Positions 48,362 through 56,296 of a stretch of DNA of 64,000 bases are shown piece by piece; the first letter of the stretch is position 1, and each line of letters opens with the position of its first letter. A program made the translations under genes and the position numbers. The DNA is from Lentzea sp. NBRC 105346 (GTDB lineage Bacteria > Actinomycetota > Actinomycetes > Mycobacteriales > Pseudonocardiaceae). The notes below the pieces were generated by a model. It searched no databases. It saw only the letters and a list, made by a program, of their open reading frames with translations, and was not told where the DNA came from. The stretch is from positions 62,001 through 126,000 of the forward strand of contig NZ_BSTQ01000017.1 of NCBI RefSeq assembly GCF_030269605.1, given 5' to 3'.

Positions 48362-51320
48362 CCGGCGGCTGGTGGAGGACCGGCTCACGCGAGCGCTGAC
48401 GACGAGGATCCAGCCGGCGATCTACTCGGCGTCGACGCCGTTCACGGTCGAGGCGTGGCGCGTGCCCGACGAGCCGATCCCGTTCGCGCAGGCGGTTGCC
48501 GACGCCGACTTCCGGCCGTTCGCGATCGGCGACCGGTGGGGTGCGCCGTGGTCGACGACGTGGTTCCGGGTGCGCGCGACGGTGCCGTCGCAGTGGGCCG
48601 GCAAGCGCGTCGAGGCCGTCTTCGACCTCGGGTTCGAGGACGCGTGGCCCGGCAACCAGGCCGAAGCGCTCGTCTACCTGCCCGACGGGACGCCGGTCAA
48701 AGGCGTCGCGCCGCGGAACAAGCACGTTCCGATATCCAATATATCGGATATTGAATTCTACGTTGAGGCCGCCGCGAACCCGGACATCCTCAAGCACGAC
48801 TTCCAGCCGACGCCGTTCGGCGACAAGAAGACGGCTCCCCCGGACCTGATGTACCGGCTCGACAAGGCCGAGCTCGCGGTGCTCGACGAGAACGTCTGGC
48901 ACCTGAGCCTCGACCTCGAGGTCCTCCGGGACCTGATGCTGGAGCTGTCGCTGGACGACCCGCGCAGGCACGAGATCCTGCGGGCGATCGAACGCTCGTT
49001 GGACGCACTCGACCCGCACGACGTCAACGGCACCGCAGAAGAAGCGCGGCAGGAACTTGAAGACGTGCTCAGCCGGCCGGCGCACGCGAGCGCGCACACG
49101 TTGTCGGCGGTGGGCCACGCGCACATCGACAGCGCCTGGCTGTGGCCGCTCCGGGAGACCGTCCGCAAGGCGTCACGCAGCTTCGCGAACGTCACATGGC
49201 TGGCGACGCAGTACCCGGAGTTCGTGTTCGCCGCCTCGCAGGCGCAGCAGTACGACTGGGTCAAGAAGAACCAGCCGGTGATCTACGAACGCATCAAGGA
49301 GGCCGTCCGCAACGGACAGTGGCGGCCGGTCGGCGGCATGTGGGTCGAGTCGGACGCGAACCTGCCCGGCGGCGAGGCGCTCGCCCGCCAGATCAGCCAC
49401 GGCAAGCGCTTCTTCAAGCAAGAGTTCGGGATCGACACCGAAGAGATCTGGCTGCCCGACTCGTTCGGTTACACGGCGGCGTTCCCCCAGCTGGCGAAAC
49501 TGGCCGGCGCCAAGTGGTTCCTCACGCAGAAGCTGAGCTGGAACCAGACGAACAAGCTGCCGCACCACACCTTCTGGTGGGAGGGCATCGACGGGACGAG
49601 GATCTTCACGCACTTCCCGCCGGTCGACACCTACAACGCCGAGATCCTCGGCAAGGAACTGAGCCACGCCGTCCGCAACTACGCCGAGAAGGGCCGCGGC
49701 ACCCGCTCCCTGCTGCCGTTCGGCTTCGGCGACGGCGGTGGCGGCCCCACCAGGGACATGGTCGAACGCGCCCGCAGGCTGAGGAACCTCGAGGGTTCAC
49801 CGAAGGTCGAGATCGAGCCCCCGCACGCGTTCTTCGAGAAAGCCCAGCGGGAGTACCCGGACGCGCCGGTGTGGAGCGGCGAGCTGTACCTGGAGTTGCA
49901 CCGCGCCACGTACACCACGCAATCGCGCACCAAGGCGGGCAACCGCCGCAGCGAGCACCTCCTGCGGGAAGCCGAGCTGTGGGCCGCCACCGCAAACGTC
50001 AACACGGGCTTCCAGTACCCGTACGACGAACTCGACGAACTGTGGAAAACCGTGCTGCTGCACCAGTTCCACGACATCCTGCCGGGCAGCTCGATCGCCT
50101 GGGTGCACCAGGAGGCCGAGCAGACCTACGCCGACGTCGCGAGCGCACTCGAAAAGATCATCACCACAGCGCAGCAGGAACTGGGCGGCGGCGTGTTCAA
50201 CGCCAGCCCGAGAAGCCGCAAGGAAGTCACCAGCATCGACGGACAACCGGTCTTCGTCCACGCACCCGCCAACGGCATTGGATCCGTTGTGGACAGTGCA
50301 GACCCCGTTCACGTCAACGGAACCACGCTGGACAACGGACTCGTCCGGGTCGAGATCGACGACAACGGCCTCATCACGAGCGTCATCACCGACGGCCGTG
50401 AAGTGCTCGCCGGACCAGGCAACCTGCTGCAGCTGCACCCGGACTTCCCGAACTACTGGGACGCCTGGGACATCGACGCCCACTACAAGCGCAAGCACCG
50501 GAACCTGACCGAGGCACAACGGATCGAGGTGGTCGACCACGGCCCGCTGATCGGCTCGGTAAAAATCACGAGGCACACGGGCAAGTCGACGATCGTCCAG
50601 ACGATCCACGTCAAGGCGGGCTCCAAGCGCATCGACATCGAGACCGAGATCGACTGGCACGAGTCGGAGAAGATCCTCAAGGCGGCGTTCCCACTCGACG
50701 TGCACGCCGACCGCTCCGCCGCGGAGATCCAGTTCGGGCACGTCTACCGCCCGACGCACACCAACACCAGCTGGGACGCAGCGCGGTTCGAGGTCTACGC
50801 GCACCGCTGGGTGCACGTCGCCGAACCGGGCTTCGGAGTCGCTGTCGTCAACGACTCCACCTACGGCCACGACATCAGCCGCGACGGCAACACCACCACG
50901 ATCCGCCTGAGCCTGGTGCGCGCGCCGCACATCCCGGACCCGCACGCCGACCAGGGCCTGCACAGGTTCACCTACTCACTCCTGCCCGGCGCGGAGATCG
51001 AGGACGCGATCACCGAGGGGTACGCGCTCAACCTGCCGTTGCGCGCAACGGCGGGAAGCAGCGAGACGAAACCACTCGCGACCACAAGCCACCCGGCCGT
51101 CGTGATCGAGTCGATCAAGCTGGCGGACGACCGGTCCGGCGACGTGATCGTGCGGCTCTACGAGTCACTCGGCGGCCGCGCGACCTTCGACCTCAACACG
51201 AGCTTCACCCCGAAAAGTTCCGCTGTGTGCGACCTTCTGGAGAATCCGGTTGACGAGACCGCGCTCGAGGCGATTGCGTTGAGGCCCTTCCAGATCCTCA
51301 CCCTTCGCCTCACCAGGTAG
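48351..51320 (+). CDS. GH38 alpha-mannosidase
   Basis: A 989-residue zinc-dependent retaining alpha-mannosidase. Metal site HAHIDSAWLWPLRETVRK, nucleophile Asp in WLPDSFGYTAAFPQLAKLAG, second metal His in HQFHDILPGSSIAWVH, and a long C-terminal beta domain (GH38 middle and C-terminal). No signal peptide, so it acts inside on imported oligosaccharide. GTG 48351, with GGAG upstream, overlaps the GH4 stop by eleven bases. Codons 48731-48760 form an AT-rich patch with two ATA codons inside a GC-rich gene. Confidence 0.93.
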   Translation: MHDDRRLVEDRLTRALTTRIQPAIYSASTPFTVEAWRVPDEPIPFAQAVADADFRPFAIGDRWGAPWSTTWFRVRATVPSQWAGKRVEAVFDLGFEDAWPGNQAEALVYLPDGTPVKGVAPRNKHVPISNISDIEFYVEAAANPDILKHDFQPTPFGDKKTAPPDLMYRLDKAELAVLDENVWHLSLDLEVLRDLMLELSLDDPRRHEILRAIERSLDALDPHDVNGTAEEARQELEDVLSRPAHASAHTLSAVGHAHIDSAWLWPLRETVRKASRSFANVTWLATQYPEFVFAASQAQQYDWVKKNQPVIYERIKEAVRNGQWRPVGGMWVESDANLPGGEALARQISHGKRFFKQEFGIDTEEIWLPDSFGYTAAFPQLAKLAGAKWFLTQKLSWNQTNKLPHHTFWWEGIDGTRIFTHFPPVDTYNAEILGKELSHAVRNYAEKGRGTRSLLPFGFGDGGGGPTRDMVERARRLRNLEGSPKVEIEPPHAFFEKAQREYPDAPVWSGELYLELHRATYTTQSRTKAGNRRSEHLLREAELWAATANVNTGFQYPYDELDELWKTVLLHQFHDILPGSSIAWVHQEAEQTYADVASALEKIITTAQQELGGGVFNASPRSRKEVTSIDGQPVFVHAPANGIGSVVDSADPVHVNGTTLDNGLVRVEIDDNGLITSVITDGREVLAGPGNLLQLHPDFPNYWDAWDIDAHYKRKHRNLTEAQRIEVVDHGPLIGSVKITRHTGKSTIVQTIHVKAGSKRIDIETEIDWHESEKILKAAFPLDVHADRSAAEIQFGHVYRPTHTNTSWDAARFEVYAHRWVHVAEPGFGVAVVNDSTYGHDISRDGNTTTIRLSLVRAPHIPDPHADQGLHRFTYSLLPGAEIEDAITEGYALNLPLRATAGSSETKPLATTSHPAVVIESIKLADDRSGDVIVRLYESLGGRATFDLNTSFTPKSSAVCDLLENPVDETALEAIALRPFQILTLRLTR

Positions 51321-51324
51321 GACC

Positions 51325-51753
51325 ATGCAGCAGGAACTGAACGACCAGATCTGGCATCCGTTCATCAACGCCTACAGCGCCTGTGACGCCGAGAAGTTCC
51401 TGGCGCTCTACAGCCGCGACCTCATCCGCGCCGGCGGCCCGGCGAAGCAGATCATCGGGTACGACCAGTACGCGAAAGAGATCGAGGAGTGGTTCGGCGG
51501 CGTCCGGGAACGCGGCAGCTCGATCGCCATCGACTTCCGGTTCCACGAACGGCTCATCGGCGACAAGATCGCGAGCGAGCGCGGCGTGTTCAAGATCGAC
51601 GCCAAGAAGGCCACCGGCGAGAGCAAGACGTTCTACGGCCGGTTCCACGTGTTCGCGCGCAAGCAGGACGGGCGCTGGCTGATCGTCGCCGACCACGACA
51701 CCGACGAAGGCGCGACCGCGGAGACGTTCGAGGCGGGTGCCGCACTAGTCTGA
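51325..51753 (+). CDS. NTF2/SnoaL-like small protein
   Basis: A 142-residue protein with the cone-shaped NTF2/DUF4440 pattern: helix NDQIWHPFINAYSACDAEKF, sheet GRFHVFARKQDGRWLIVADH. Such proteins are ligand-binding domains or small enzymes. ATG 51325 lies four bases after the alpha-mannosidase stop, so it ends the rightward sugar operon. Its role in glycan use is unknown; a sugar-binding or isomerase accessory role is possible. Confidence 0.8.
   Translation: MQQELNDQIWHPFINAYSACDAEKFLALYSRDLIRAGGPAKQIIGYDQYAKEIEEWFGGVRERGSSIAIDFRFHERLIGDKIASERGVFKIDAKKATGESKTFYGRFHVFARKQDGRWLIVADHDTDEGATAETFEAGAALV
51746..51751 (+). promoter_or_regulatory. Possible -10 box for lspA
   Basis: TAGTCT ends eight bases before the lspA ATG, overlaps the stop region of the preceding gene, and no ribosome site is present, suggesting a leaderless message. 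No clear -35 hexamer. Confidence 0.3.
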
Positions 51754-51759
51754 CCGGCG

Positions 51760-52245
51760 ATGGACACCACACAGACCCGCCGGCTGCCGCTCGCGCTCGG
51801 CATCGCCGCCGCCGTGCTCGTGCTCGACCAGGCCACGAAGTTCTGGGCGGAACGCACGCTCGCCGGCCGCGCGCCGATCCCCGTGCTCGGCGAGTTTCTG
51901 CAGCTCAGGCTGCTGTACAACCCGGGAGCGGCGTTCTCCATCGGCGCGGGTTCGACGTGGGTCTTCACGATCGTCGCCGCGGCGGCCGTGGTCGTCCTCA
52001 TCCGATACGTCGCACAACCGCAGCCGAAACTCCGCGTGGTAGTGCTGTCGCTGCTGCTCGGGGGTGCGACGACGCACCTGCTCGACCGGTTGTTCCGTGC
52101 CCCCGGCTTCGCGCGGGGGCACGTCGTCGACTTCATCGACTACAACGGGTGGTTTGTCGGCAACGTCGCGGACATCGCGCTCGTCGTCGGCGCCGCCCTG
52201 CTCGTCCTGCTGAGCTTCAAGAAAGAGGACGCAACCACGGCCTGA
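51760..52245 (+). CDS. lspA: Lipoprotein signal peptidase (signal peptidase II)
   Basis: A 161-residue membrane aspartyl protease that cleaves prolipoproteins. Four hydrophobic segments; DQATKFW near the N-terminus, YNPGAAFS, and the two catalytic Asp regions HLLDRLFRAPGFARGHVVDF and GNVADIALV. The usual G-N before the first Asp (GGAxGNxxDR) reads TTH here, and the second motif has GNVAD instead of FNxAD, so this may be a divergent second copy. It follows the sugar operon by six bases but has its own promoter-like box. Confidence 0.85.
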   Translation: MDTTQTRRLPLALGIAAAVLVLDQATKFWAERTLAGRAPIPVLGEFLQLRLLYNPGAAFSIGAGSTWVFTIVAAAAVVVLIRYVAQPQPKLRVVVLSLLLGGATTHLLDRLFRAPGFARGHVVDFIDYNGWFVGNVADIALVVGAALLVLLSFKKEDATTA

Positions 52246-52511
52246 GCTCGACCTTGCCGCCGATCTGGTCGAACTTCGCCTTCAGCTCCGGGGTGACCAT
52301 CACCAGGTCCCCGTAGAAGCGATCCCCGATCGACATCGCGGAGATCTGGTTCGCCTTGTCCTGCCGCAACGGCTCGATCTTCGCGCCAAGGTCCCGGTGC
52401 TCGGCGGTGATCGCGAGCAGCCAGGCGGACGGCGTGCCGCGCGGCCAGCCTGGCCATCGCCGGCACATGTGGGGCCACCCAGTCGGCGAAGGCCTCGGGC
52501 ACGGTGTTCAT
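52217..52511 (-). pseudogene. Broken ECF sigma-factor-like gene
   Basis: From ATG 52511 the reverse strand reads VPEAFADWVAPHVPAMARLA, then another frame continues with RGTPSAWLLAITAEHRDLGA. Together these are the start of sigma region 2 and the GTPSAWLLAIT block of ECF sigma factors, joined with the middle deleted near 52440. Downstream sequence (IGDRFYGDLVMVTPELKAKF) is not recognised, and the frame runs into the end of lspA. Probably a deletion relic; a sequencing error cannot restore the missing middle. Confidence 0.5.
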
Positions 52512-52528
52512 ACCGTGTCTACCCCGCG

Positions 52529-53182
52529 CTAGGGGCGTCCGGTTCGGTCCCGCAGCGAAAGTCGCGTCAACTGGTCGGCCCGCCGCGTCGTCTCCGGCAG
52601 GCGATACCGCGGCGCCAGGCGCAACACCTCGGCACCCGCCCGGTCCAGGTCGATCCTGTGCCCGACCGACACGAACACCGGCTTCACCCCAGGCTGCGTG
52701 CGCAACGCCCGGCCGACGACCTCGCCGTCCAGCACGAGATCGGAAACGGCACCACGCGAGTCGGCCGGCGCCGTGAACGCCCCCATGGGCGTCTTCGCGA
52801 CACCCACGCTCGGCAGCCCGGTCTCGACCCCGAGGTGGCACGCGAGCCCGAAGCGGCGCGGGTGCGCCACGCCCTGCCCGTCGCACACGAGCAGGTCCGG
52901 CCGCACGGACAGCCGGTCCAACGCCCGGACCAGCGACGGCATCTCGCGGAACGCGAACAGGCCCGGCACGTACGGGAAGTCGGTCGTCCCGTGCACGACG
53001 ACCTCGTCCAGCGGTTCCAAGGACTCGGCGTCCAGAACGACGGCAACGGCCGCGAGCCGGTCGTCGGAGGCATACCCGACGTCGAGGCCCGCGACCGTCC
53101 GCACGACAAGATCCGGCTCGGTCGCCGCGATCACCGACGAGCGCAGCCGCTCCTGCAGCGCGATCGCTTCCTCAACCGTCAC
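52529..53182 (-). CDS. nfi: Endonuclease V (deaminated-DNA repair)
   Basis: A 217-residue nuclease acting at deoxyinosine (or inosine in RNA). Catalytic acids are in VAGLDVGYASDD, LFAFREMPSLVRAL and VCDGQGVAHPRRFGLACHLG; the last is the most conserved block of the family. GTG 53182 overlaps the stop of the lipase gene (GTGA), so it is translated after it. The pairing with a secreted lipase has no obvious functional logic. Confidence 0.92.
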   Translation of the reverse strand: MTVEEAIALQERLRSSVIAATEPDLVVRTVAGLDVGYASDDRLAAVAVVLDAESLEPLDEVVVHGTTDFPYVPGLFAFREMPSLVRALDRLSVRPDLLVCDGQGVAHPRRFGLACHLGVETGLPSVGVAKTPMGAFTAPADSRGAVSDLVLDGEVVGRALRTQPGVKPVFVSVGHRIDLDRAGAEVLRLAPRYRLPETTRRADQLTRLSLRDRTGRP

Positions 53183-53970
53183 GCAACCAGTGTGCAGTTC
53201 GGCAGGAATGCCGGGTCGGCGGGACCCGTGCGGCCGAGCGCGTTGGTCACCCACTGCCAGACGAGCGGGTGGTTGGGGCTCTGATCGTGCTCGATGGTCG
53301 TCAGCGGGCACTTGTCCTGCAGCGTCACGTTGGTGACTCGTTTGCCGACCAGGAACGCGCTGCTGTACGGGATGACGACCTCGTCGGAGACCGTGGTGAT
53401 CACGGTGTAGTCCGGGCCGTTCACGGTGTCGCCGCCGGCGTTCAGGGTAGTCAGGAAGTCCGAGCCCACCATCTGCTCACGGCACGCCTCGCACACCGTG
53501 TACCCGGTCGGGATGGTCAGCGGGTTGGTCGTGCCGTGGTTCGACGGCACGATCCCGACGAGGTCGTCGACCTTGTTGGCGCCACCGAGGAACCTCACGT
53601 AGTAGCGGGGCATCATGCCGCCCTGGCTGTGCCCGACGAGGTCGACCTTCCGGGCGCCCGTCGCGGACAGCACGGCGTCGACGAACGGCGCGAGCTGCGC
53701 GGCCGAGTCGGCGATCGGGCCGGTGGCGTCGTCGCCGTAGTTCAGCGCGAACACGCAGTACCCGGCGTCGGCGAGGACCGGCGACAGCGTCGACCAGTTC
53801 TTCGCCATGTTCTCGAACGTGCCGTGCACCAGCACCACCGGTTCGGGGTGCGCGGCGGACGGCTTGCAGGACCAGTCGTTGGCCCCAGGGGGCGACACGT
53901 CGACCACATCGGCCGTGGCCGGAACAGCGAGAGCGAACAACATCAAGACGGCGGCGATGACGGCGCGCAC
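53179..53970 (-). CDS. Secreted lipase (class 2, alpha/beta hydrolase)
   Basis: A 263-residue exported esterase/lipase. Signal peptide VRAVIAAVLMLFALAVPATA, oxyanion region PVVLVHGTFENMAKNWST, nucleophile GHSQGGMMPRYY, and cysteine pairs (CEAC, CPL, NCTL) for disulfides. GTG 53970 is preferred with AAAGGGA upstream. It resembles actinomycete secreted lipases of Pfam lipase class 2. Coupled to endonuclease V downstream. Confidence 0.88.
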   Translation of the reverse strand: MRAVIAAVLMLFALAVPATADVVDVSPPGANDWSCKPSAAHPEPVVLVHGTFENMAKNWSTLSPVLADAGYCVFALNYGDDATGPIADSAAQLAPFVDAVLSATGARKVDLVGHSQGGMMPRYYVRFLGGANKVDDLVGIVPSNHGTTNPLTIPTGYTVCEACREQMVGSDFLTTLNAGGDTVNGPDYTVITTVSDEVVIPYSSAFLVGKRVTNVTLQDKCPLTTIEHDQSPNHPLVWQWVTNALGRTGPADPAFLPNCTLVA

Positions 53971-54082
53971 GCATTCCCTTTCGTCACCGCGTCCTCCCAC
54001 AACCTGCACTGGTCACGCGGTAGGCAGGGAGTGTGAGGAATGGATTAACGTCATGTCAACCGCGGTGACGATCAGGTTTCGT

Positions 54083-55021
54083 TCAGTGACGGACGGCCGC
54101 GAAGTGAGCGGCGAGCAGATCGTCGCCGAAGTCGCCGGAATGACGGCGCCACACGGTGTGCGCGTGGTTGGCCTCGTTCTGCGTGTTGTCGTACTCGATG
54201 AGCAGCTCAGGCCCCTGGACGCGGTAGTAGTGCCCCTCACCGCGTCGCGTCGAGCCCTCCCACGAGAAGTGCAGCCGCTCCGGGTCGATCCGCTGGAACT
54301 CCTCGTCGGCGAGCTCGAACGCGAGCCGGTCAAGGTAGAACCGGACGATCTCGACGAGCAGGTCGCCCGCGCCCTTGCCGAGCTGGGCCGGGGTGACGCC
54401 GACGGGTTCCTGCGGGCGGATCGTGGGCTGGTTGCCGGTGCGGATGTCGTGCGGCGCGGTGTCCGACACGATCGCGAGCCGCCGAGCGGTCGGCCCCATG
54501 CGGTCGAGGAGCTCACGCGCGAGCTCCTCCTCGAGCCGCAACGGCTGGCCGACGACGCGTCCCCGGTACGTCACGCGCGCCGGGTTCGCACCGAGGAAGA
54601 ACGGCGTCGCGGACACCTGTCCCTCGGCGACGACGACGTTGACCGACACGTGGTGTCCCTCGATGCGCCAGCCCCACGGCTCGTCACCGCCGGGCGTGCC
54701 GAACAGGACGGTCCAGTAGTCACCGTTGTGCCGGTCGCGGTGGCCGCCCTCGCGGTGGTCGAGCACGTCCTCGAGCGCCATGACCGCCGCGGCCTGCGCG
54801 TAGGCGTGCGGGCTGAGCACGGTCGCGAGCATCCCGTGCACGGCCTTGCGCTGGGCCCGCCGGAGATCGCCGAGGACGAGGCCGGCCCGCTCGCCCGGCG
54901 TGTATGCCCAGCGGTGCCGCAGTGCGTCGTCGGTGATCGGACGGACCGCGGCCTCGCGCTGGTCGCCGTCGAGTGAGTTGAGGAACCGGCGCGTGGCCTC
55001 GGCGACGTCATGCAGCATCAT
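54083..55021 (-). CDS. DUF3500 family protein
   Basis: A 312-residue protein of the DUF3500 type. Blocks: RFLNSLDGDQREAA, GDYWTVLFGTPGGDEPWGWR, EGHHVSVNVVV, PFFLGANPARV, and HYYRVQGPELLIEYDNTQNE near the C-terminus. No signal peptide is visible. Tandem ATG start (55021/55018) overlaps the stop of the lyase-like gene (ATGA). DUF3500 is uncharacterised; the conserved His- and Asn-rich C-terminal block suggests an enzyme. Co-translation with a Tat-secreted polysaccharide lyase-like protein is a hint about its pathway. Confidence 0.85.
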   Translation of the reverse strand: MMLHDVAEATRRFLNSLDGDQREAAVRPITDDALRHRWAYTPGERAGLVLGDLRRAQRKAVHGMLATVLSPHAYAQAAAVMALEDVLDHREGGHRDRHNGDYWTVLFGTPGGDEPWGWRIEGHHVSVNVVVAEGQVSATPFFLGANPARVTYRGRVVGQPLRLEEELARELLDRMGPTARRLAIVSDTAPHDIRTGNQPTIRPQEPVGVTPAQLGKGAGDLLVEIVRFYLDRLAFELADEEFQRIDPERLHFSWEGSTRRGEGHYYRVQGPELLIEYDNTQNEANHAHTVWRRHSGDFGDDLLAAHFAAVRH

Positions 55022-55788
55022 TCGAATTTATAGGCCTTCAGGTTCCGCAGCAGCAGGTAGCAGTTCTGCAGTGAGCCGGACGTGTCACCGAGCGACCGGT
55101 AGATCCCCCACTTGGGGCGTAGCCGATCGTCCAGCCAGGTGTCCACGTTCGTCTTCGTCGCGTCGATCACGGTCTGGGTTCCGTTGCGGACGATCCACCG
55201 CACGCGGCCGGTGCCGTTGCCGACCTTGATCTCGACCTCGGTGTCGATCCACTTGTTGTGCAACGGCTCCAGGTCGACGTTGCCGACGGTCACGTTGCCC
55301 TCGGTGACCTTGAACTCGATCTTCTGGGTGCTGCCGTAGCGGCGCAGCGACATCACGGTGACCGGTGCCGAGCCGAGGCCGGGCATCTTGGTCTGCATGA
55401 TGTGCGTGAAGCTCGTCGTCGACTTCAGCGAGCTCGGGATGAACATGGAGTAGGTCCACTTCCACGTCTCGCCGTTGAAGATGTCGATGTTCTTGCCGGC
55501 CGCCTTCATGCCGCGCACCTCGTTGCGCTGCCGGTCGGTCGATGTGTCGCGGTCCCGTGTGTGCATGTCGAACCGGTAGTCGTTGCCGGACACGTAGATG
55601 TGCTTGACGCCGGGGTGCGAGCCCGCGCGGTCGTCCTCGACACCCTCGAACGCGCCGAGACCGTCCTTGTTCGCCTGCGGGCTCCACTTGAGCTGCCAGG
55701 AGGCGGCGTGTGCCGCCTCCGATCCCGCCATGAGCAACGGCACCGCGGCCGCCCCACCGATCAACGCCGAACGCCGACTGATCCGCAC
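55018..55788 (-). CDS. Tat-exported polysaccharide lyase-like protein
   Basis: A 256-residue secreted protein with a twin-Arg signal (RISRRSALIGGAAAVPLLMA, cleavage near AHAA). The mature part is a beta-jelly-roll pattern with the lyase-like block DRQRNEVRGM, a buried WKWTYSMFIPSS strand and HIMQTKMPG, resembling heparin-lyase-I/glucuronan-lyase type enzymes. Substrate is not determinable; acidic polysaccharide is the natural guess. It precedes DUF3500 by an ATGA overlap. Confidence 0.72.
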   Translation of the reverse strand: MRISRRSALIGGAAAVPLLMAGSEAAHAASWQLKWSPQANKDGLGAFEGVEDDRAGSHPGVKHIYVSGNDYRFDMHTRDRDTSTDRQRNEVRGMKAAGKNIDIFNGETWKWTYSMFIPSSLKSTTSFTHIMQTKMPGLGSAPVTVMSLRRYGSTQKIEFKVTEGNVTVGNVDLEPLHNKWIDTEVEIKVGNGTGRVRWIVRNGTQTVIDATKTNVDTWLDDRLRPKWGIYRSLGDTSGSLQNCYLLLRNLKAYKFE

Positions 55789-55833
55789 GCCCGTCTCCTC
55801 CCGAGACCGTTGGCGGCGGTTTTGGGAAAAGGT

Positions 55834-56256
55834 CTATACAACTGCGATCCCATCATCGGCGGCCGATCGTGTCAACGGCCACAGGGCCAACGGCAGCAAC
55901 ACCGCCACGACCAACGCCACGACGTTCCCGATCCGGTCCGCGACCGGCATGTGGTCGAGGTGGTTCAGGTGGAACGCGAGGTGCGGCACCGCGAACGCGA
56001 CGTACGCGACCAGCGCCGCGCGCACCACCGTCCGTTGTGCCGTCACCGCCGCGAACACCAGCACCGCGCACAGCGACAGGCTCAGCGCGCCGAAGTCGCG
56101 CATCAGGTGCTCGTTGTACGGCGGGAACATGGCCACCCAGTGCGTGCCGGGGAACGGCCCGTTGTCGAAGAACGACCGCGGGGCGGCCAGGGCCCATCCG
56201 CCGACGAACGCCTGTGCTGCCGCGAGAACGCCTAGTCCAGTCCTGAGGAGTGTCAT
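55834..56256 (-). CDS. Small four-helix membrane protein
   Basis: A 140-residue integral membrane protein with four hydrophobic segments (LGVLAAAQAFVGGWALAAP, LSLCAVLVFAAVTA, VRAALVAYVAFAVPHLAFHL, VVALVVAVLLPLALWPL). A His-rich loop HLNHLDHMP lies between helices 3 and 4, and GTHWVAMFPPYNEHLMRDFG between 1 and 2. DoxX/DUF4345-like in outline, but not certain. Function unknown. No overlap with its neighbours. Confidence 0.75.
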   Translation of the reverse strand: MTLLRTGLGVLAAAQAFVGGWALAAPRSFFDNGPFPGTHWVAMFPPYNEHLMRDFGALSLSLCAVLVFAAVTAQRTVVRAALVAYVAFAVPHLAFHLNHLDHMPVADRIGNVVALVVAVLLPLALWPLTRSAADDGIAVV

Positions 56257-56296
56257 GCTGATCAGACGACACAGGTCCTCGTGATGTGACCGGAAG

